Counted from the stretch's first letter, positions 1-8,906 are shown. The stretch: DNA of 56,170 nt from Thermoproteota archaeon (GCA_027491415.1 JAOZFH010000035.1:1-56170), one strand, 5' to 3'. A program made the numbers and translations. Notes: generated by a model not told the origin, from the letters alone.

Positions 1-980
1 AGCCCCAGCTTCTCCAGGATGGTCCTCTGTACATCTACGTGAGGCTCGAACTCCTTGCTCCTGAAGGCGTGGGTCACCCCTGTGAGCGAGTCCATTACGC
101 TGACGGCGAAGTCGTAGTTGGGGTACACGCGGTACCTGTCGCCGTGGATCGGGTGGGGGTGCTCGATGATCCTGAAGATTCCGGGATCCCTCATAGTCAG
201 GTTCGGGTGCCTCATGTCCGTCTTGAGGCGGAGGTGGGCCTCCCCCTCCCCGAACCTTCCCTCCAGCATTCCATGCCACAGCTCTAGGTTCTCCTCGACG
301 GACTGGCTCCGGTGGGGGCACTCCCTCCCCTGTGCCCTGTTGAGCCTCACCTCGTTGGCGGGACAGGTGCAGACGTACGCGTCGCCCTGTCTGATGAGCT
401 GCTCCGCGTAGCCGTACAGCTCGGGGAGGTGGTCGGACTCGATTATCTCGCGGTCCCACTTACCGGGTGAGAGTCCAAGGACTCTCTCCGCCGCCTCGGT
501 GATTGAGAGGAACTCCTCCCTTATGGCGTCGTAGAACTCGAGCCTCTCGACCCTGGGGTTGGTGTCCTCGAACCTAAGGTGGAACTCTCCGCCGTACTGC
601 CTGGCGTAGACGAAGGGGACCATGAGCCCCTTCACGTGCCCCAGCGTTGGATACCCGTTGGGCTCCGGAGCCACTCGGGTCACTATCCTCTCGTACTTCT
701 CGGCGTTCGGTAAGGGAGGCCATTTTCTCTCCTCCTTCTCCCTCTTCTCCTCCCTCAGGACGCCAAGCTCCTCGGCGATCCTCTGAATCTCCCCTTCGGA
801 CTTGTAGTTGACCTCTTCGACGACCTGCTGAACTATCTCCCTGACCTCTGCAACCCTCTGCTTGAGGTCCGGCCGGTCCGCCAAGACCTTTCCAATGACC
901 GGGCCCGGCCTCGCCTTGCCGTACTTGAGGGCGTTCCTTATCGCGTGTACGAGGGCGAGCCTGCGTATCTCCTCGTCCAT
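1..980 (-). CDS. gltX: Glutamyl-tRNA synthetase, archaeal type (3' part cut by window edge)
   Basis: Charges tRNA-Glu in the cytosol. Reading leftward from ATG at 980 gives about 326 residues before the edge. The N-terminal helical region (about 110 residues) typical of archaeal/eukaryotic GluRS/GlnRS is followed by the class I signature EPNGYPTLGHVKG, then RFEDTNPRVE, which binds the ATP/amino acid region, and AFRSKEFEPH, the usual segment before the tRNA-binding domain. The KMSKS loop and anticodon-binding beta barrels lie outside the window. It starts 6 nt downstream of the stop of the S-layer-like gene, so the two may be cotranscribed. Archaea lacking a GlnRS use this enzyme to make Glu-tRNA-Gln also; that part is family knowledge. 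Confidence 0.93.
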   Translation of the reverse strand, partial: MDEEIRRLALVHAIRNALKYGKARPGPVIGKVLADRPDLKQRVAEVREIVQQVVEEVNYKSEGEIQRIAEELGVLREEKREKEERKWPPLPNAEKYERIVTRVAPEPNGYPTLGHVKGLMVPFVYARQYGGEFHLRFEDTNPRVERLEFYDAIREEFLSITEAAERVLGLSPGKWDREIIESDHLPELYGYAEQLIRQGDAYVCTCPANEVRLNRAQGRECPHRSQSVEENLELWHGMLEGRFGEGEAHLRLKTDMRHPNLTMRDPGIFRIIEHPHPIHGDRYRVYPNYDFAVSVMDSLTGVTHAFRSKEFEPHVDVQRTILEKLG

Positions 981-986
981 CGTGGC

Positions 987-2507
987 TCAGGGTGAGTATG
1001 CTACCACTGAATCATAAAGGCCGACCCTCGCGACGCTACAAACGGTCAGCCTGCTCACATCTACCGATCTGCTGGGGGTCATGAGGCCGACGCACACCGG
1101 GACGGTGATGGGCCCCTCCTTGGCTAGGAACAGCCTGTCTCCCTGGAGGTTTAGGAACAGCCCCATGGATTCGCTCAGGTATAGCTCGTCCCCCACCTCG
1201 GCGGGGTCGGAGAGGTTCAGATACCCGCCGTCGCCGAGCTCCAGACTGAAGGATACCCTCATGGTGAGCCATCCTCGCGTGGGGTCTCGATCCAAGAGTT
1301 CTATCCTCATCACGGTGGGGCTTCCGTCGGGCCCCGCGTCGAGGGGGACGTCGAAGTACCACATCTCCGTCACGTTGACGGTGGTCCAGTTGAAGACCAG
1401 CTCGTCGGGCATGACGTAGAACACAAACTCCGCCAGCCCGTCGGGCCGAAGCGTGTTGAGCTTGACCGCGATCCTCCCACCCGTCCACGGGATCGTCACC
1501 ATGTCGTCGACGAATATCCTGCCGCTGTCCGCGTACAGGGAGACCCACCCCCTGCCCGGCACGGCGGAGAGCCACGCGTCGTTCCACCTGAGCAGGTCCT
1601 CCGGGACCAGCCGGATCTTCGCCGTGTATCCGTCGGCCTCGGCGTACACCCCGAGGTAGATCTTGGCGTAGGACTCGGTGGCGTTGGCGACGTAGATCGC
1701 GTTGAACCTAGAGTCGATCGGGAAGAAGTCCTGCTTGACCATGCAGGGGACTAGCCACCCGCGGTGGGAAGCGTTGATCATCCAGACCCTCTCCTCGGCG
1801 TCTGTCATGAGGACGGCGGAGCAGTTCGTGTGTGCGTTCAGGAAGGCGGCGGACATGGGCGGGGAACTCCACACGGCAGGCCTCCTCGGAGCGAGGAACT
1901 CGTCCCTAACCCTGACCCTGCCGTCGTCGTACGTGGCGAAGAGCACCGCGCCGACCCTGGCGTTCCGGCACTCGTACGCGAGGAGGCCCCTGGCCGCCCC
2001 CAGGGTCCCGTACCTGTCGACGCCCGCCACCCAGAGGAGTGGAAGCTCGGGGTTCCAAGGGTTCGTCGTGGCCTGGGCGAATCCGAAGTGGTACATCCCC
2101 CCGAAGTGCCTGTTGTCTGGGGTGCGAACGGTCCAGAGGTTCCCGACCTTGACGAACCTTAGCGGGGCGGCCTCGTTGGGCAGCTCGGCGTACCTGTTGG
2201 CCACCGGCCCCCCTATGATTATCAGCGGCCTGTCCCGCAGGTCTGAGGGCGCGACGCTCGAGGCGTTGAGCACCGCGACCTCTCCGCCCAGCCTGAACTT
2301 TATGAAGTCGGCCAGCTCCGCGGCCGCGTCCCAGTCCTCCTTTGCCGCCGAGTCCCCAACTATTATCGTCGCCTGAGGATAGCCTGAGGTCGTGAGCAGC
2401 GCCGAGAGGGGGCAGATCCCTCTCAGCTCCAGCGGCTGCGAGTGCAGCGGAACCGCCGAAGCTGCGAAAGCAAGCAGGGTAATAGCGGCGGCAAGTCGCG
2501 CCTTCAT
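987..2507 (-). CDS. Secreted S-layer-like protein
   Basis: Predicted exported cell-surface protein of 506 residues. A clear signal peptide (MKARLAAAITLLAFAASAVPLHS) opens the protein. Residues about 40-190 resemble the archaeal S-layer domain pattern: ATIIVGDSAAKEDWDAAAELA, then IIIGGP and LLWVAGVDRYGTLGAARGLL. The remaining beta-rich part (about 200-500) has no motif I recognise and ends without a membrane anchor. The same IGGP...VAGVxRYGT block recurs at the C terminus of the 1,109-residue secreted protein at 31661-34990. A TATA-like box (gcttatagc, about 2531-2539) on the minus strand lies about 25 bp before the ATG, so the transcript is probably nearly leaderless. Function is inferred from domain resemblance only. 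Confidence 0.7.
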   Translation of the reverse strand: MKARLAAAITLLAFAASAVPLHSQPLELRGICPLSALLTTSGYPQATIIVGDSAAKEDWDAAAELADFIKFRLGGEVAVLNASSVAPSDLRDRPLIIIGGPVANRYAELPNEAAPLRFVKVGNLWTVRTPDNRHFGGMYHFGFAQATTNPWNPELPLLWVAGVDRYGTLGAARGLLAYECRNARVGAVLFATYDDGRVRVRDEFLAPRRPAVWSSPPMSAAFLNAHTNCSAVLMTDAEERVWMINASHRGWLVPCMVKQDFFPIDSRFNAIYVANATESYAKIYLGVYAEADGYTAKIRLVPEDLLRWNDAWLSAVPGRGWVSLYADSGRIFVDDMVTIPWTGGRIAVKLNTLRPDGLAEFVFYVMPDELVFNWTTVNVTEMWYFDVPLDAGPDGSPTVMRIELLDRDPTRGWLTMRVSFSLELGDGGYLNLSDPAEVGDELYLSESMGLFLNLQGDRLFLAKEGPITVPVCVGLMTPSRSVDVSRLTVCSVARVGLYDSVVAYSP

Positions 2508-2651
2508 GGACAGGTCTGCGTCACGGCCTCACGCTATAAGCATGAACCGCCAGGCGGCGAACAGTAGTTTCGGGGGTCCGTTACCCCAGGTGCGATCACT
2601 GCTCACTCTGGGATGGCTTCTTCATCCCCTTCCGTTACCGCGATAGCTCGG

Positions 2652-2660
2652 TATAAAAGG
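2652..2660 (+). promoter_or_regulatory. TATA box of the HisD-like gene
   Basis: The sequence tataaaagg is a near-ideal archaeal TATA element. Its centre lies about 30 bp before GTG 2686, so initiation is expected around 2682 and the mRNA is leaderless or has only a few leader bases. Confidence 0.6.
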
Positions 2661-2685
2661 TAAGCCCGTAGCAATCCCTTGGCCG

Positions 2686-3993
2686 GTGGCTCTCATGAGG
2701 GTAATGAGGGGAGACGAGGCCTGGAAGTACGTCGCGTCCCTGGAAACGAGAGATATAGAGAGCTGGCTTTTCAGACAGGCGGTCGAGCCCGTCATCAGAG
2801 ACGTGAGGATAAGGGGCGACACGGCGATCGCAGAACACCTGGTCAAGGCATACGGCGTGGAGATCACTCCGGAGGATTTCCGGGTCTCGAGGTGGGAGAT
2901 CGAGGATGCCACTTCAAAGCTCTCTCCCCAGAACAGGAGGCTCATCGAGGAGTCCATCGAGGTGATCGAGGACTTCCACAGGGGTCAGATGCCGCAGACC
3001 TACTCCAAGAGCTATCCCTGGGGTGAGGCGTGGATCTCCTGGGAGCCCCTCGACAGGGTCGGGGTTCACGTGCCCGAGTACGACGAGGTGGCCTACGTGT
3101 CCACCCTCCTGTTCGCAGCCGTCCCAGCGAAGGTTGCCGGGGTCAGGGAGGTGGCCGTCTTCACCCCCCCGCTGGGAGGCGGGAGAATCCACCCGGTCCT
3201 CCTGGCCGCCTGCGGCATCCTGGGGATAGAGGAAGTCTACAGGATAGGGGGGCCCGTGGCAGTGGCCGCCATGGCCTACGGCACCTCCAAGATCCCGGCG
3301 GTCGAGAAGATATTCGGGTCGGGGGACAGCTACTTCATGGCGGCCAAGCAGATCGTCGCATCTGACGTGCCAGTTGACATGCCCTCCGGGCCGTCGGAGA
3401 CTGTTGTCCTCGCCGACTCCTCGGCGGATCCGAGGGTCGTCGCGGCGGAGATGGTCGCCCAGGCTGAGCACGACGTGGACTCCATGGTGCTGCTCCTCAC
3501 CGACGACGAGGGGCTCGTTGAGGAGGTGTTGAACATAATCGAGGAAATGGCCAGTTCTCTGGACAGGGGCGGGGTTGCCAGGGAGGCTCTGGATGGTAGA
3601 GGGGCCGTGCTGGTGTTTGAGAACCTCGACGAGGTGGTAGAGGCCGTTAACGTCATCGCCCCCGAGAGGGTGACGGTCCTCTCGTTCAAGGACTCGTCTC
3701 TCGCCTCCGAGATAAAGAAGGCCGGCGCCGTCTTCGTGGGGCCCTACACCGTCAGCGCCTTTGGAGACTACGCCCTGGGCATAAACCAGCTCCTGCCCAG
3801 CGGTGGACACGCGAGGAGGTTCGGGGCGCTGACGGTGCACAGCTTCCTCCGACCCGTGGCGCACGGGAGGGTCAGCCCCGACGGGGCCAAGGAGCTCGCC
3901 GACCTGGTGGCCGGGCTGGCCAGGTTGGAGGGGCTCACGGCGCACGCCGAGGCCGTCAGGATCGCCACTTCCTCCCCGTCAGCCCGGAGCTGA
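2686..3993 (+). CDS. hisD: Histidinol dehydrogenase family protein (HisD-like, altered active site)
   Basis: A 435-residue member of the HisD family, which oxidises histidinol to histidine with NAD in a zinc-dependent reaction. Zinc ligands are kept: Q259 and H262 in AQAEHD, the Asp in GDYALG and the His near the C terminus (HAEAVRIA). GPSETVVLADSSADP is also canonical. However, the catalytic PEHL motif reads PERV (His to Arg), the NAD-contacting GPGN reads GSGD (IFGSGDSYFMAAKQ), and GPNHVLPT reads GINQLLPS. No other histidine gene is nearby. It may therefore act on another substrate or be a paralogue. Start is GTG 2686, or ATG 2695 in the same frame. Its end overlaps the convergent RNase H gene by 38 bp. 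Confidence 0.8.
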   Translation: MALMRVMRGDEAWKYVASLETRDIESWLFRQAVEPVIRDVRIRGDTAIAEHLVKAYGVEITPEDFRVSRWEIEDATSKLSPQNRRLIEESIEVIEDFHRGQMPQTYSKSYPWGEAWISWEPLDRVGVHVPEYDEVAYVSTLLFAAVPAKVAGVREVAVFTPPLGGGRIHPVLLAACGILGIEEVYRIGGPVAVAAMAYGTSKIPAVEKIFGSGDSYFMAAKQIVASDVPVDMPSGPSETVVLADSSADPRVVAAEMVAQAEHDVDSMVLLLTDDEGLVEEVLNIIEEMASSLDRGGVAREALDGRGAVLVFENLDEVVEAVNVIAPERVTVLSFKDSSLASEIKKAGAVFVGPYTVSAFGDYALGINQLLPSGGHARRFGALTVHSFLRPVAHGRVSPDGAKELADLVAGLARLEGLTAHAEAVRIATSSPSARS

Positions 3994-4690
3994 GGGCCTC
4001 GTCCCTCTTGGCCCTCGCGAGGACGCTCGCCGCCGCCACCGAGGGGAACCTCTCGTCCGCCTTGGGCTCGACGACGAGGGTCGCGCCCGGCGGAACGAGT
4101 TTCCTGAGCCGCGACTCCAGGGCGCCGGAGTCAAACGCGTCCACTGCCACCACGTCCACGCGCTTCAGCCTCTCCAGTACTTCTCCGAGCACCTCGAGGT
4201 GCCACTCGGCCAGCAGCCTGTTCAGGGTCCCCCTGACCCACACCTCGGAGAACTCCTCCGGGGTCACGAGTCGAACCGCTCGATCTAAGCACCTCTCCTC
4301 GATCCTCGCGGCGACGGCCTGGATCTCCCCCCTGGGAATGGACTTCGTCTCGGTCATCCCCCTGGCCCTGAGCCACGCGGCTGACTCCGGGTCTAGAGCC
4401 ACGGCGGCCACGACGATCGGTCCCTCATCCTCCCCCTTCCCAGCCTCGTCAGAGCCGACCTCGATTCCCCTGGGCCTGAGCAGGGACCGCTCGACCAGGG
4501 GGATGAGCCCCTCGTGATAGACCGCCTTCCCGGTCCTGTAGACCACAACCAGGTCCTCTCCGAGCCGGGCCCGCAGGACCTCGTACCTCCCCGGCTCTTG
4601 GAACTCGGCCCCCTCCTCCTCGAGCAGGGAGGCGAGCCTCTTGACCTCCCCCTCCAGCAGCTTAGTGCTTACCTGCCTTCTTCGCGCCAA
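3956..4690 (-). CDS. Ribonuclease H, type 2 family (HII catalytic domain with HIII-like N-terminal domain)
   Basis: Hydrolyses the RNA strand of RNA/DNA hybrids and removes ribonucleotides from DNA. Residues about 1-75 form an N-terminal extension containing VVVYRTGKAVYHEG, like the TBP-fold substrate-binding domain of RNase HIII. The catalytic domain begins at GSDEAGKGEDEGP (D81, E82); the third acid is in VVAVDAFDSG, and the fourth region PKADERFPSVAAASVLAR has Asp as in RNase HII rather than the Glu of HIII. At 244 residues it is longer than usual archaeal RNase HII. Start is TTG 4690, preceded by ggtgagg four bases upstream; it overlaps the upstream secreted-protein gene by 29 bp, so it is probably translationally coupled. 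Confidence 0.85.
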   Translation of the reverse strand: MARRRQVSTKLLEGEVKRLASLLEEEGAEFQEPGRYEVLRARLGEDLVVVYRTGKAVYHEGLIPLVERSLLRPRGIEVGSDEAGKGEDEGPIVVAAVALDPESAAWLRARGMTETKSIPRGEIQAVAARIEERCLDRAVRLVTPEEFSEVWVRGTLNRLLAEWHLEVLGEVLERLKRVDVVAVDAFDSGALESRLRKLVPPGATLVVEPKADERFPSVAAASVLARAKRDEALSSGLTGRKWRS

Positions 4691-5963
4691 CGAGCCTCAC
4701 CGCCGCGGCGACGATCCCTGCGGCGAGGGCGGCGGCCACGATGGTCTTGGCCGGGATGCGGGCCGGCGCCACCACGGTAACAGGGATCTGGACGGTGGCG
4801 TTTAGCTCCTCGGCCGGGTAGGGGTTCATCCACGTGATCGTGGCGCGCACCGTGTAGTTCCCCGGCCCAGGCGCGGCTAGGGCGACTGAAACCGTCTCAA
4901 CCTGATAGGGCCCGAGCGGCCCCATCTGGACCTCTCTCCTAAGGTCTCCCAGCTCGACGCTCAGCACGGCAGACGACACGTTCCAGGGGGAGTCATTTGA
5001 CACCCGGAAGGTGAGGTTCAGGATGCCCCCCGCCTGGACCTCCGCCGGGCTCTCGATCGCCCGAAGCGACAGCTGGGAGTTCTTCACGATCCTGACCTCC
5101 CTCGTCAGCATGGCGGCGTAGGTGGAGTCGTCGCACCGGTAGTTGAACAGCAGGATCAGGGTGTGCCTGCCAGCCGGAACGTCCGGGTTGATCTCGAACG
5201 ACCGGCTCACCAGCTTGACCTCAGAGGGTCCAATTGGCCCGACCTCGTCCCTCACCGGCTCGCCCAGGAGGGTCGAACTGATCGTCAGGTTGGAGTCGGT
5301 TATCGGCACGCTCGTCCTGACGAGCCTTCCCGTCCTCGGGTCCAACTCCCAAGCCTCTTCAGAGTTGGCGATCGTCAGCTTGATGGTTAGCGTCCCAGGC
5401 GGCTCGAGCTGCCTGGGCTGTACCTCAAGGGTCAGCTGGGGGCCCCAGGGTGTCACAGAGAGTTTCGCCTCCCTCGAGTGATCCACCGTGATGAGCGTGC
5501 CGTTTGGAGTCTCCTCCAGTGCCTGAGCCCTGACGTAGATTGTGTAGTCTCCCGGTGGGGTCGACAGGGGGATTACCACCCTAGCCCTGACGGAGACGAC
5601 CCCTATCTTCTGGGCCGAGACCCTGATGGTGGACCCCTCCACGGAAACATTGGTTATGTTGTTGAAGTCCGGGTCGAGCGCGACGACCCGAGTTATGTTG
5701 TAGGGCAGGTTTATTGGGATCATCAAGCTTACCTCGGCGCTCTTCAGGATGTTGGTGGATCTTATCGTCCCTCCCCCCACGAGAACGCTCCTCGAGAGGT
5801 TGTACTCGACCAGCACCTCCCCGCCCTGCCTCACGGTCTCCGGGTAGACCCACAGAACCGGCAGGTACGGCCGTACCTGCCGAGCCGCGGCCTGCCCAGC
5901 GAGCGGTTGGGCGAGTGGCGCGAGAACCGTGATGGCGATCAGCAGGGCACCCCTGACCCTCAT
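4662..5963 (-). CDS. Secreted, C-terminally membrane-anchored Ig-like repeat protein
   Basis: A 433-residue surface protein of unknown role. It has a signal peptide (RGALLIAITVLAPLAQPLAG), then several beta-sandwich repeats of the CARDB/NEW3 type. Recognisable repeat phrases are VRQGGEVLVEYNLS, RQLEPPGTLTIKLTIANS, IGPSEVKLVSRSFEI, and EVQAGGILNLTFRVSNDSPW. A C-terminal membrane helix (TIVAAALAAGIVAAAVRLV) ends in the basic tail GAKKAGKH. ATG 5963 is preferred to GTG 5984 because it is preceded by ggagggg and sits 26 bp from the shared TATA element. It is divergent from an ABC transporter and may belong to a surface or exporter-associated system; that link is only positional. Confidence 0.7.
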   Translation of the reverse strand: MRVRGALLIAITVLAPLAQPLAGQAAARQVRPYLPVLWVYPETVRQGGEVLVEYNLSRSVLVGGGTIRSTNILKSAEVSLMIPINLPYNITRVVALDPDFNNITNVSVEGSTIRVSAQKIGVVSVRARVVIPLSTPPGDYTIYVRAQALEETPNGTLITVDHSREAKLSVTPWGPQLTLEVQPRQLEPPGTLTIKLTIANSEEAWELDPRTGRLVRTSVPITDSNLTISSTLLGEPVRDEVGPIGPSEVKLVSRSFEINPDVPAGRHTLILLFNYRCDDSTYAAMLTREVRIVKNSQLSLRAIESPAEVQAGGILNLTFRVSNDSPWNVSSAVLSVELGDLRREVQMGPLGPYQVETVSVALAAPGPGNYTVRATITWMNPYPAEELNATVQIPVTVVAPARIPAKTIVAAALAAGIVAAAVRLVGAKKAGKH

Positions 5964-5986
5964 CTCGTCCCCTCCACCGACCACAG

Positions 5987-5993
5987 TTTTAAG
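5987..5993. promoter_or_regulatory. Bidirectional TATA element (ttttaag)
   Basis: The only A/T-rich patch between two divergent genes. Its centre is about 26 bp from ATG 5963 on the minus strand and about 25 bp from GTG 6014 on the plus strand, the canonical archaeal TATA-to-start spacing in both directions. One element apparently drives both leaderless or near-leaderless transcripts. Confidence 0.5.
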
Positions 5994-6013
5994 CAGCTCG
6001 CGACGCTAGGCGG

Positions 6014-6754
6014 GTGAAGATGCCGGCGCTCGAGGTACTTCGACTGACGAAGCGGTTCGGAGACTTCGCGGCGGTGGACGGGGTCACGTTTCAGGTAGAG
6101 GAGGGGGAGATATTCGGCTTCCTCGGCCCCAACGGGGCCGGGAAGACCACGACCCTCCGGATGATCTACGGGGTCCTCACGCCGACGGCCGGAGACGTCC
6201 TGATCAAGGGTAAGAGCGTTCGCGAGGACCCGGAGGGGGCCAAGGCGCACCTTGGGGTGATGCCCGAGGACGCGGGCATCTACCCCAGGCTGACCACGGA
6301 GGAGAACCTGGTGTACTTCGGCAAGCTCAGGGGGATCCCCGAGGGCGAGCTGAGAGAGAGGACCCCCCAGCTGCTTGACAGGCTCGGGCTGACAGAGAAG
6401 AGGTACGTGCTGGCCGACAAGCTCTCCAAGGGGATGAAGCGTAAGCTGGCCTTCGCCAGGGCGATTCTACATGAGCCCGACATACTCCTCCTCGACGAGC
6501 CGACCTCGGGGGTCGACGTCATGAGCGCCAGGGAGATCAGGTCCATGATCTCGGACTACGCCTCCGGCGGGAGGACCGTTGTGATCAGCACCCACAACAT
6601 GTGGGAGGTCCAGCAGCTCTGCACGCGGGTGGGAATAATCAACCGCGGCCGGCTGATCTACGTCGGCTCTGTCGAGGAGCTGGAGAGGTTGACGGGAGAG
6701 AAAGAGTTCGAGGAGGTCTTCGTGAGGCTGATAAAGGGGGAGGTGGCAGAGTGA
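6014..6754 (+). CDS. ABC transporter ATP-binding protein (NatA/CcmA-like)
   Basis: ATPase of an ABC-2 type exporter, acting at the cytoplasmic face of the membrane with the permease that follows. All motifs are present in 246 residues: Walker A GPNGAGKTT, Q-loop region GVMPEDAGIYPRLT, signature KLSKGMKRKLAFAR (the variant LSKGM typical of the CcmA/NatA group), Walker B ILLLDEPTSGVD and switch His in VISTHNMWEV. The stop overlaps the permease GTG start (gtga), indicating translational coupling. Start is GTG 6014, or ATG 6020. Substrate is unknown; NatAB relatives export sodium or drugs. Confidence 0.9.
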   Translation: MKMPALEVLRLTKRFGDFAAVDGVTFQVEEGEIFGFLGPNGAGKTTTLRMIYGVLTPTAGDVLIKGKSVREDPEGAKAHLGVMPEDAGIYPRLTTEENLVYFGKLRGIPEGELRERTPQLLDRLGLTEKRYVLADKLSKGMKRKLAFARAILHEPDILLLDEPTSGVDVMSAREIRSMISDYASGGRTVVISTHNMWEVQQLCTRVGIINRGRLIYVGSVEELERLTGEKEFEEVFVRLIKGEVAE

Positions 6755-8091
6755 GGCTCCGGAGACCGCGATCCGGATCGGAGGGGGTCGTGAGGTTCAC
6801 CAGGGGCCTGGCCGACCTGGGCTACTCCCTGCCCAACAGGCCTTGGCTCGTCGTCGCGTGGAAGGAGCTCACCGAGTCCCTGAGGGATCGGAGGACCATC
6901 ATCAACGCGGTCCTCCTCCCGATGATCCTCATGCCCATCGCCGTGGGACTGCCCATGCTCTTCCTCAGCCCAAAGACATCCCCGCCCAGGATAGCGATAG
7001 TGCCTACCGACCCCGGGGCCCTCCCCCTCGTGGAGAGGATAACAAGCGAGGTCCCCGGAAACTTCACCATAAAGACGCCCGGGTTCAACGCGACGGACGC
7101 CATTCTGAAGGGCCTCGTCGACTTGGTCGTCGTGATACCCGAGGGCTTCTCCGCCAACATCTCACGGGGCGGGTCGGCGAGGGTGGTCTACCTCTACGAC
7201 CCCTATCAGCTGAAGTCCTCCACGGCCATGGGCCTCGTTCAGGGGGTCGTCGACGAGTACAGCAGGGAGATCTTGAGCGAGAGGCTGAGGAGTCTCAACC
7301 TGTCGGAGGAGTTCGTGGAGCCGATCAGGGCAGTCAGCTACCAAGTCACGGCAACGGGCGCCGCGGCCACGGCCGAGTCCATGTTCGGCGTCATGCTCCT
7401 CCCAATGATGGTCGGAGTGCTGGCGATCACGGGAGCTAGCTCCTTCGCCCTAGACATGATCGCCGGTGAGAGGGAGAGGAGGACCATCGAGGCCCTGCTG
7501 ACCGCTCCTGTGAGGCGGATCTCCATCCTCGCGGGCAAGTACGTCGCCCTGACCGTCCTCGCGGCAGTAATGGGTGTCTCAACCATGGCGTCGGTCGTGC
7601 TCAGCGTCGGCGTCATGGCGGTCGCCGTCCCAATGGAGGAACTCGTCCCCCCTCAGGCCGCCCAGGCGGCGGAGAGGGCCGGGACAGGCCTCGCCTCGCT
7701 CTCCAAGATATTCCCGCAGGGGACCAGCCCGACCGTCATCCTGCTGGGGATAGGGGCCGCTATGCTCCTGGCCGCCCTCACGGGAAACGCCATCGTAGTC
7801 ATGGGGGCCAGCTTCGCCAAGAGCTTCAAGGAGGCCCAGCAGTACGTCGGCGCCATCACCGGCATCATGGTCCTGCCGATGATCGCGGTCCCCTACGCGC
7901 CAGCCAGACTCCTGGGGCCGATGAGGTTCCTGCCCATAACATCCGTCGCGATGCTGGCCAGAGACCTGATCGTGAACCCCGGCGACGTGGCGGCGCTGAC
8001 GACCTCCGGCCTGGCCTCCGTCGTTTATCTGGTGGCATTCTTGTTGGCCAGCGCGAAGCTGTTCGGAAGGGAGTCAGTTGTGTTCGACTGA
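6751..8091 (+). CDS. ABC-2 type transporter permease (NatB-like)
   Basis: Membrane subunit (446 residues) for the preceding ATPase. After the cytosolic amphipathic ELTESLRDRRTIINAVLLP stretch comes one membrane helix, a long extracellular domain (about residues 75-200) and then five or six helices near the C terminus. The ABC2_membrane_3 hallmark AGERERRTIEALLTAPV lies between helices. The coding frame is open further upstream, but GTG 6751 overlapping the ATPase stop is the sensible start. The large outer loop is typical of NatB and of permeases exporting drugs or ions. Substrate cannot be inferred. Confidence 0.87.
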   Translation: MRLRRPRSGSEGVVRFTRGLADLGYSLPNRPWLVVAWKELTESLRDRRTIINAVLLPMILMPIAVGLPMLFLSPKTSPPRIAIVPTDPGALPLVERITSEVPGNFTIKTPGFNATDAILKGLVDLVVVIPEGFSANISRGGSARVVYLYDPYQLKSSTAMGLVQGVVDEYSREILSERLRSLNLSEEFVEPIRAVSYQVTATGAAATAESMFGVMLLPMMVGVLAITGASSFALDMIAGERERRTIEALLTAPVRRISILAGKYVALTVLAAVMGVSTMASVVLSVGVMAVAVPMEELVPPQAAQAAERAGTGLASLSKIFPQGTSPTVILLGIGAAMLLAALTGNAIVVMGASFAKSFKEAQQYVGAITGIMVLPMIAVPYAPARLLGPMRFLPITSVAMLARDLIVNPGDVAALTTSGLASVVYLVAFLLASAKLFGRESVVFD

Positions 8092-8120
8092 TGTCGGCGC
8101 GACGTGCTGGGCGGCTAGCA

Positions 8121-8906
8121 TCAGGAGATCACCACCAGCGCCACCACCAGCCCCAGGAGGCCAAAGGAGACCGCAAACACCCCGGGACTGACCCTCCTGG
8201 ACAGCCTCATGAGGGCGTGCATGGACGCGTAGCCGGAGCCCGCCGCGGCTGCGGCTGAGAGGACCTGCGCGACGCCGACTTCCACGGCACCGGTGAGCGC
8301 CACCAGGCCGGCGGCGCCGAGAGAGGCAGGTATGGAGAGCAGGAAGGACAGCTTCAGGGCCCTCTCTGCCTCCAGTCCCATTAGCATGAGGCCCAACACC
8401 GTGATCCCAGACCTGCTGACTCCGGGGAGCGCGGCAACGCCCTGAAGGGATCCCACGAGCGCCCCTAGCCTGACGGGATCCGCAGGCCCGACCTCGACCG
8501 CCCTACCCTCCGCGAGTAGGAGCGCGAGTCCGAGGGCGGTGAGCAGGGTGGGGGTCACCAGCGCGAGGGCGGCGCTCGACGGCACCCTCGTGGCGAGCAG
8601 GTAGAATGGGACGCCGGTGACGGCGGTGACGGCCGTGCCGACCAATAGGTACTTGAACGCCTCGGGATCCCCGCCCTCGGCGCGGAGGGGCCAGATGATG
8701 GCCGCGGCGAGCTCCGACCTGAGGTAGGCCGCGGCCGCGAGGGACGTCCCGAGGTGGAGCCAGAGGGCGGTCGACACCGCCGAGGCCGGGGGCGCGCCCA
8801 CTAGCATCGAGAGGAGGACAGAGACCTGCCCCTCGCTGCTGACCGGCAGCCACTCCAGCACGCCCTGAACGAGGCCCGCCAGTATCGTCGCGACGGTGGG
8901 GTTCAA
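8121..8906 (-). CDS. uppP: Undecaprenyl-diphosphatase family protein (BacA/UppP-like)
   Basis: Polytopic membrane phosphatase of 261 residues. In bacteria UppP recycles undecaprenyl diphosphate; in archaea the natural substrate is expected to be a dolichyl-type diphosphate used for N-glycan or S-layer glycan assembly (inference). Both family signatures are visible: GLVQGVLEWLPVSSEGQ near the N terminus and LPGVSRSGITVLG in the middle. In the first motif the usual final His of SSxGH is Gln. About seven or eight hydrophobic helices fill the sequence. ATG 8906 overlaps the Nudix gene stop by 4 bp (atga). Confidence 0.85.
   Translation of the reverse strand: MNPTVATILAGLVQGVLEWLPVSSEGQVSVLLSMLVGAPPASAVSTALWLHLGTSLAAAAYLRSELAAAIIWPLRAEGGDPEAFKYLLVGTAVTAVTGVPFYLLATRVPSSAALALVTPTLLTALGLALLLAEGRAVEVGPADPVRLGALVGSLQGVAALPGVSRSGITVLGLMLMGLEAERALKLSFLLSIPASLGAAGLVALTGAVEVGVAQVLSAAAAAGSGYASMHALMRLSRRVSPGVFAVSFGLLGLVVALVVIS

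Noticed and set aside
2914-3945. 343-codon open frame antisense to the HisD-like gene
   Set aside because: Low-complexity His/Gly/Arg-rich composition typical of an antisense frame in GC-rich DNA; the plus strand encodes a clear HisD homologue.
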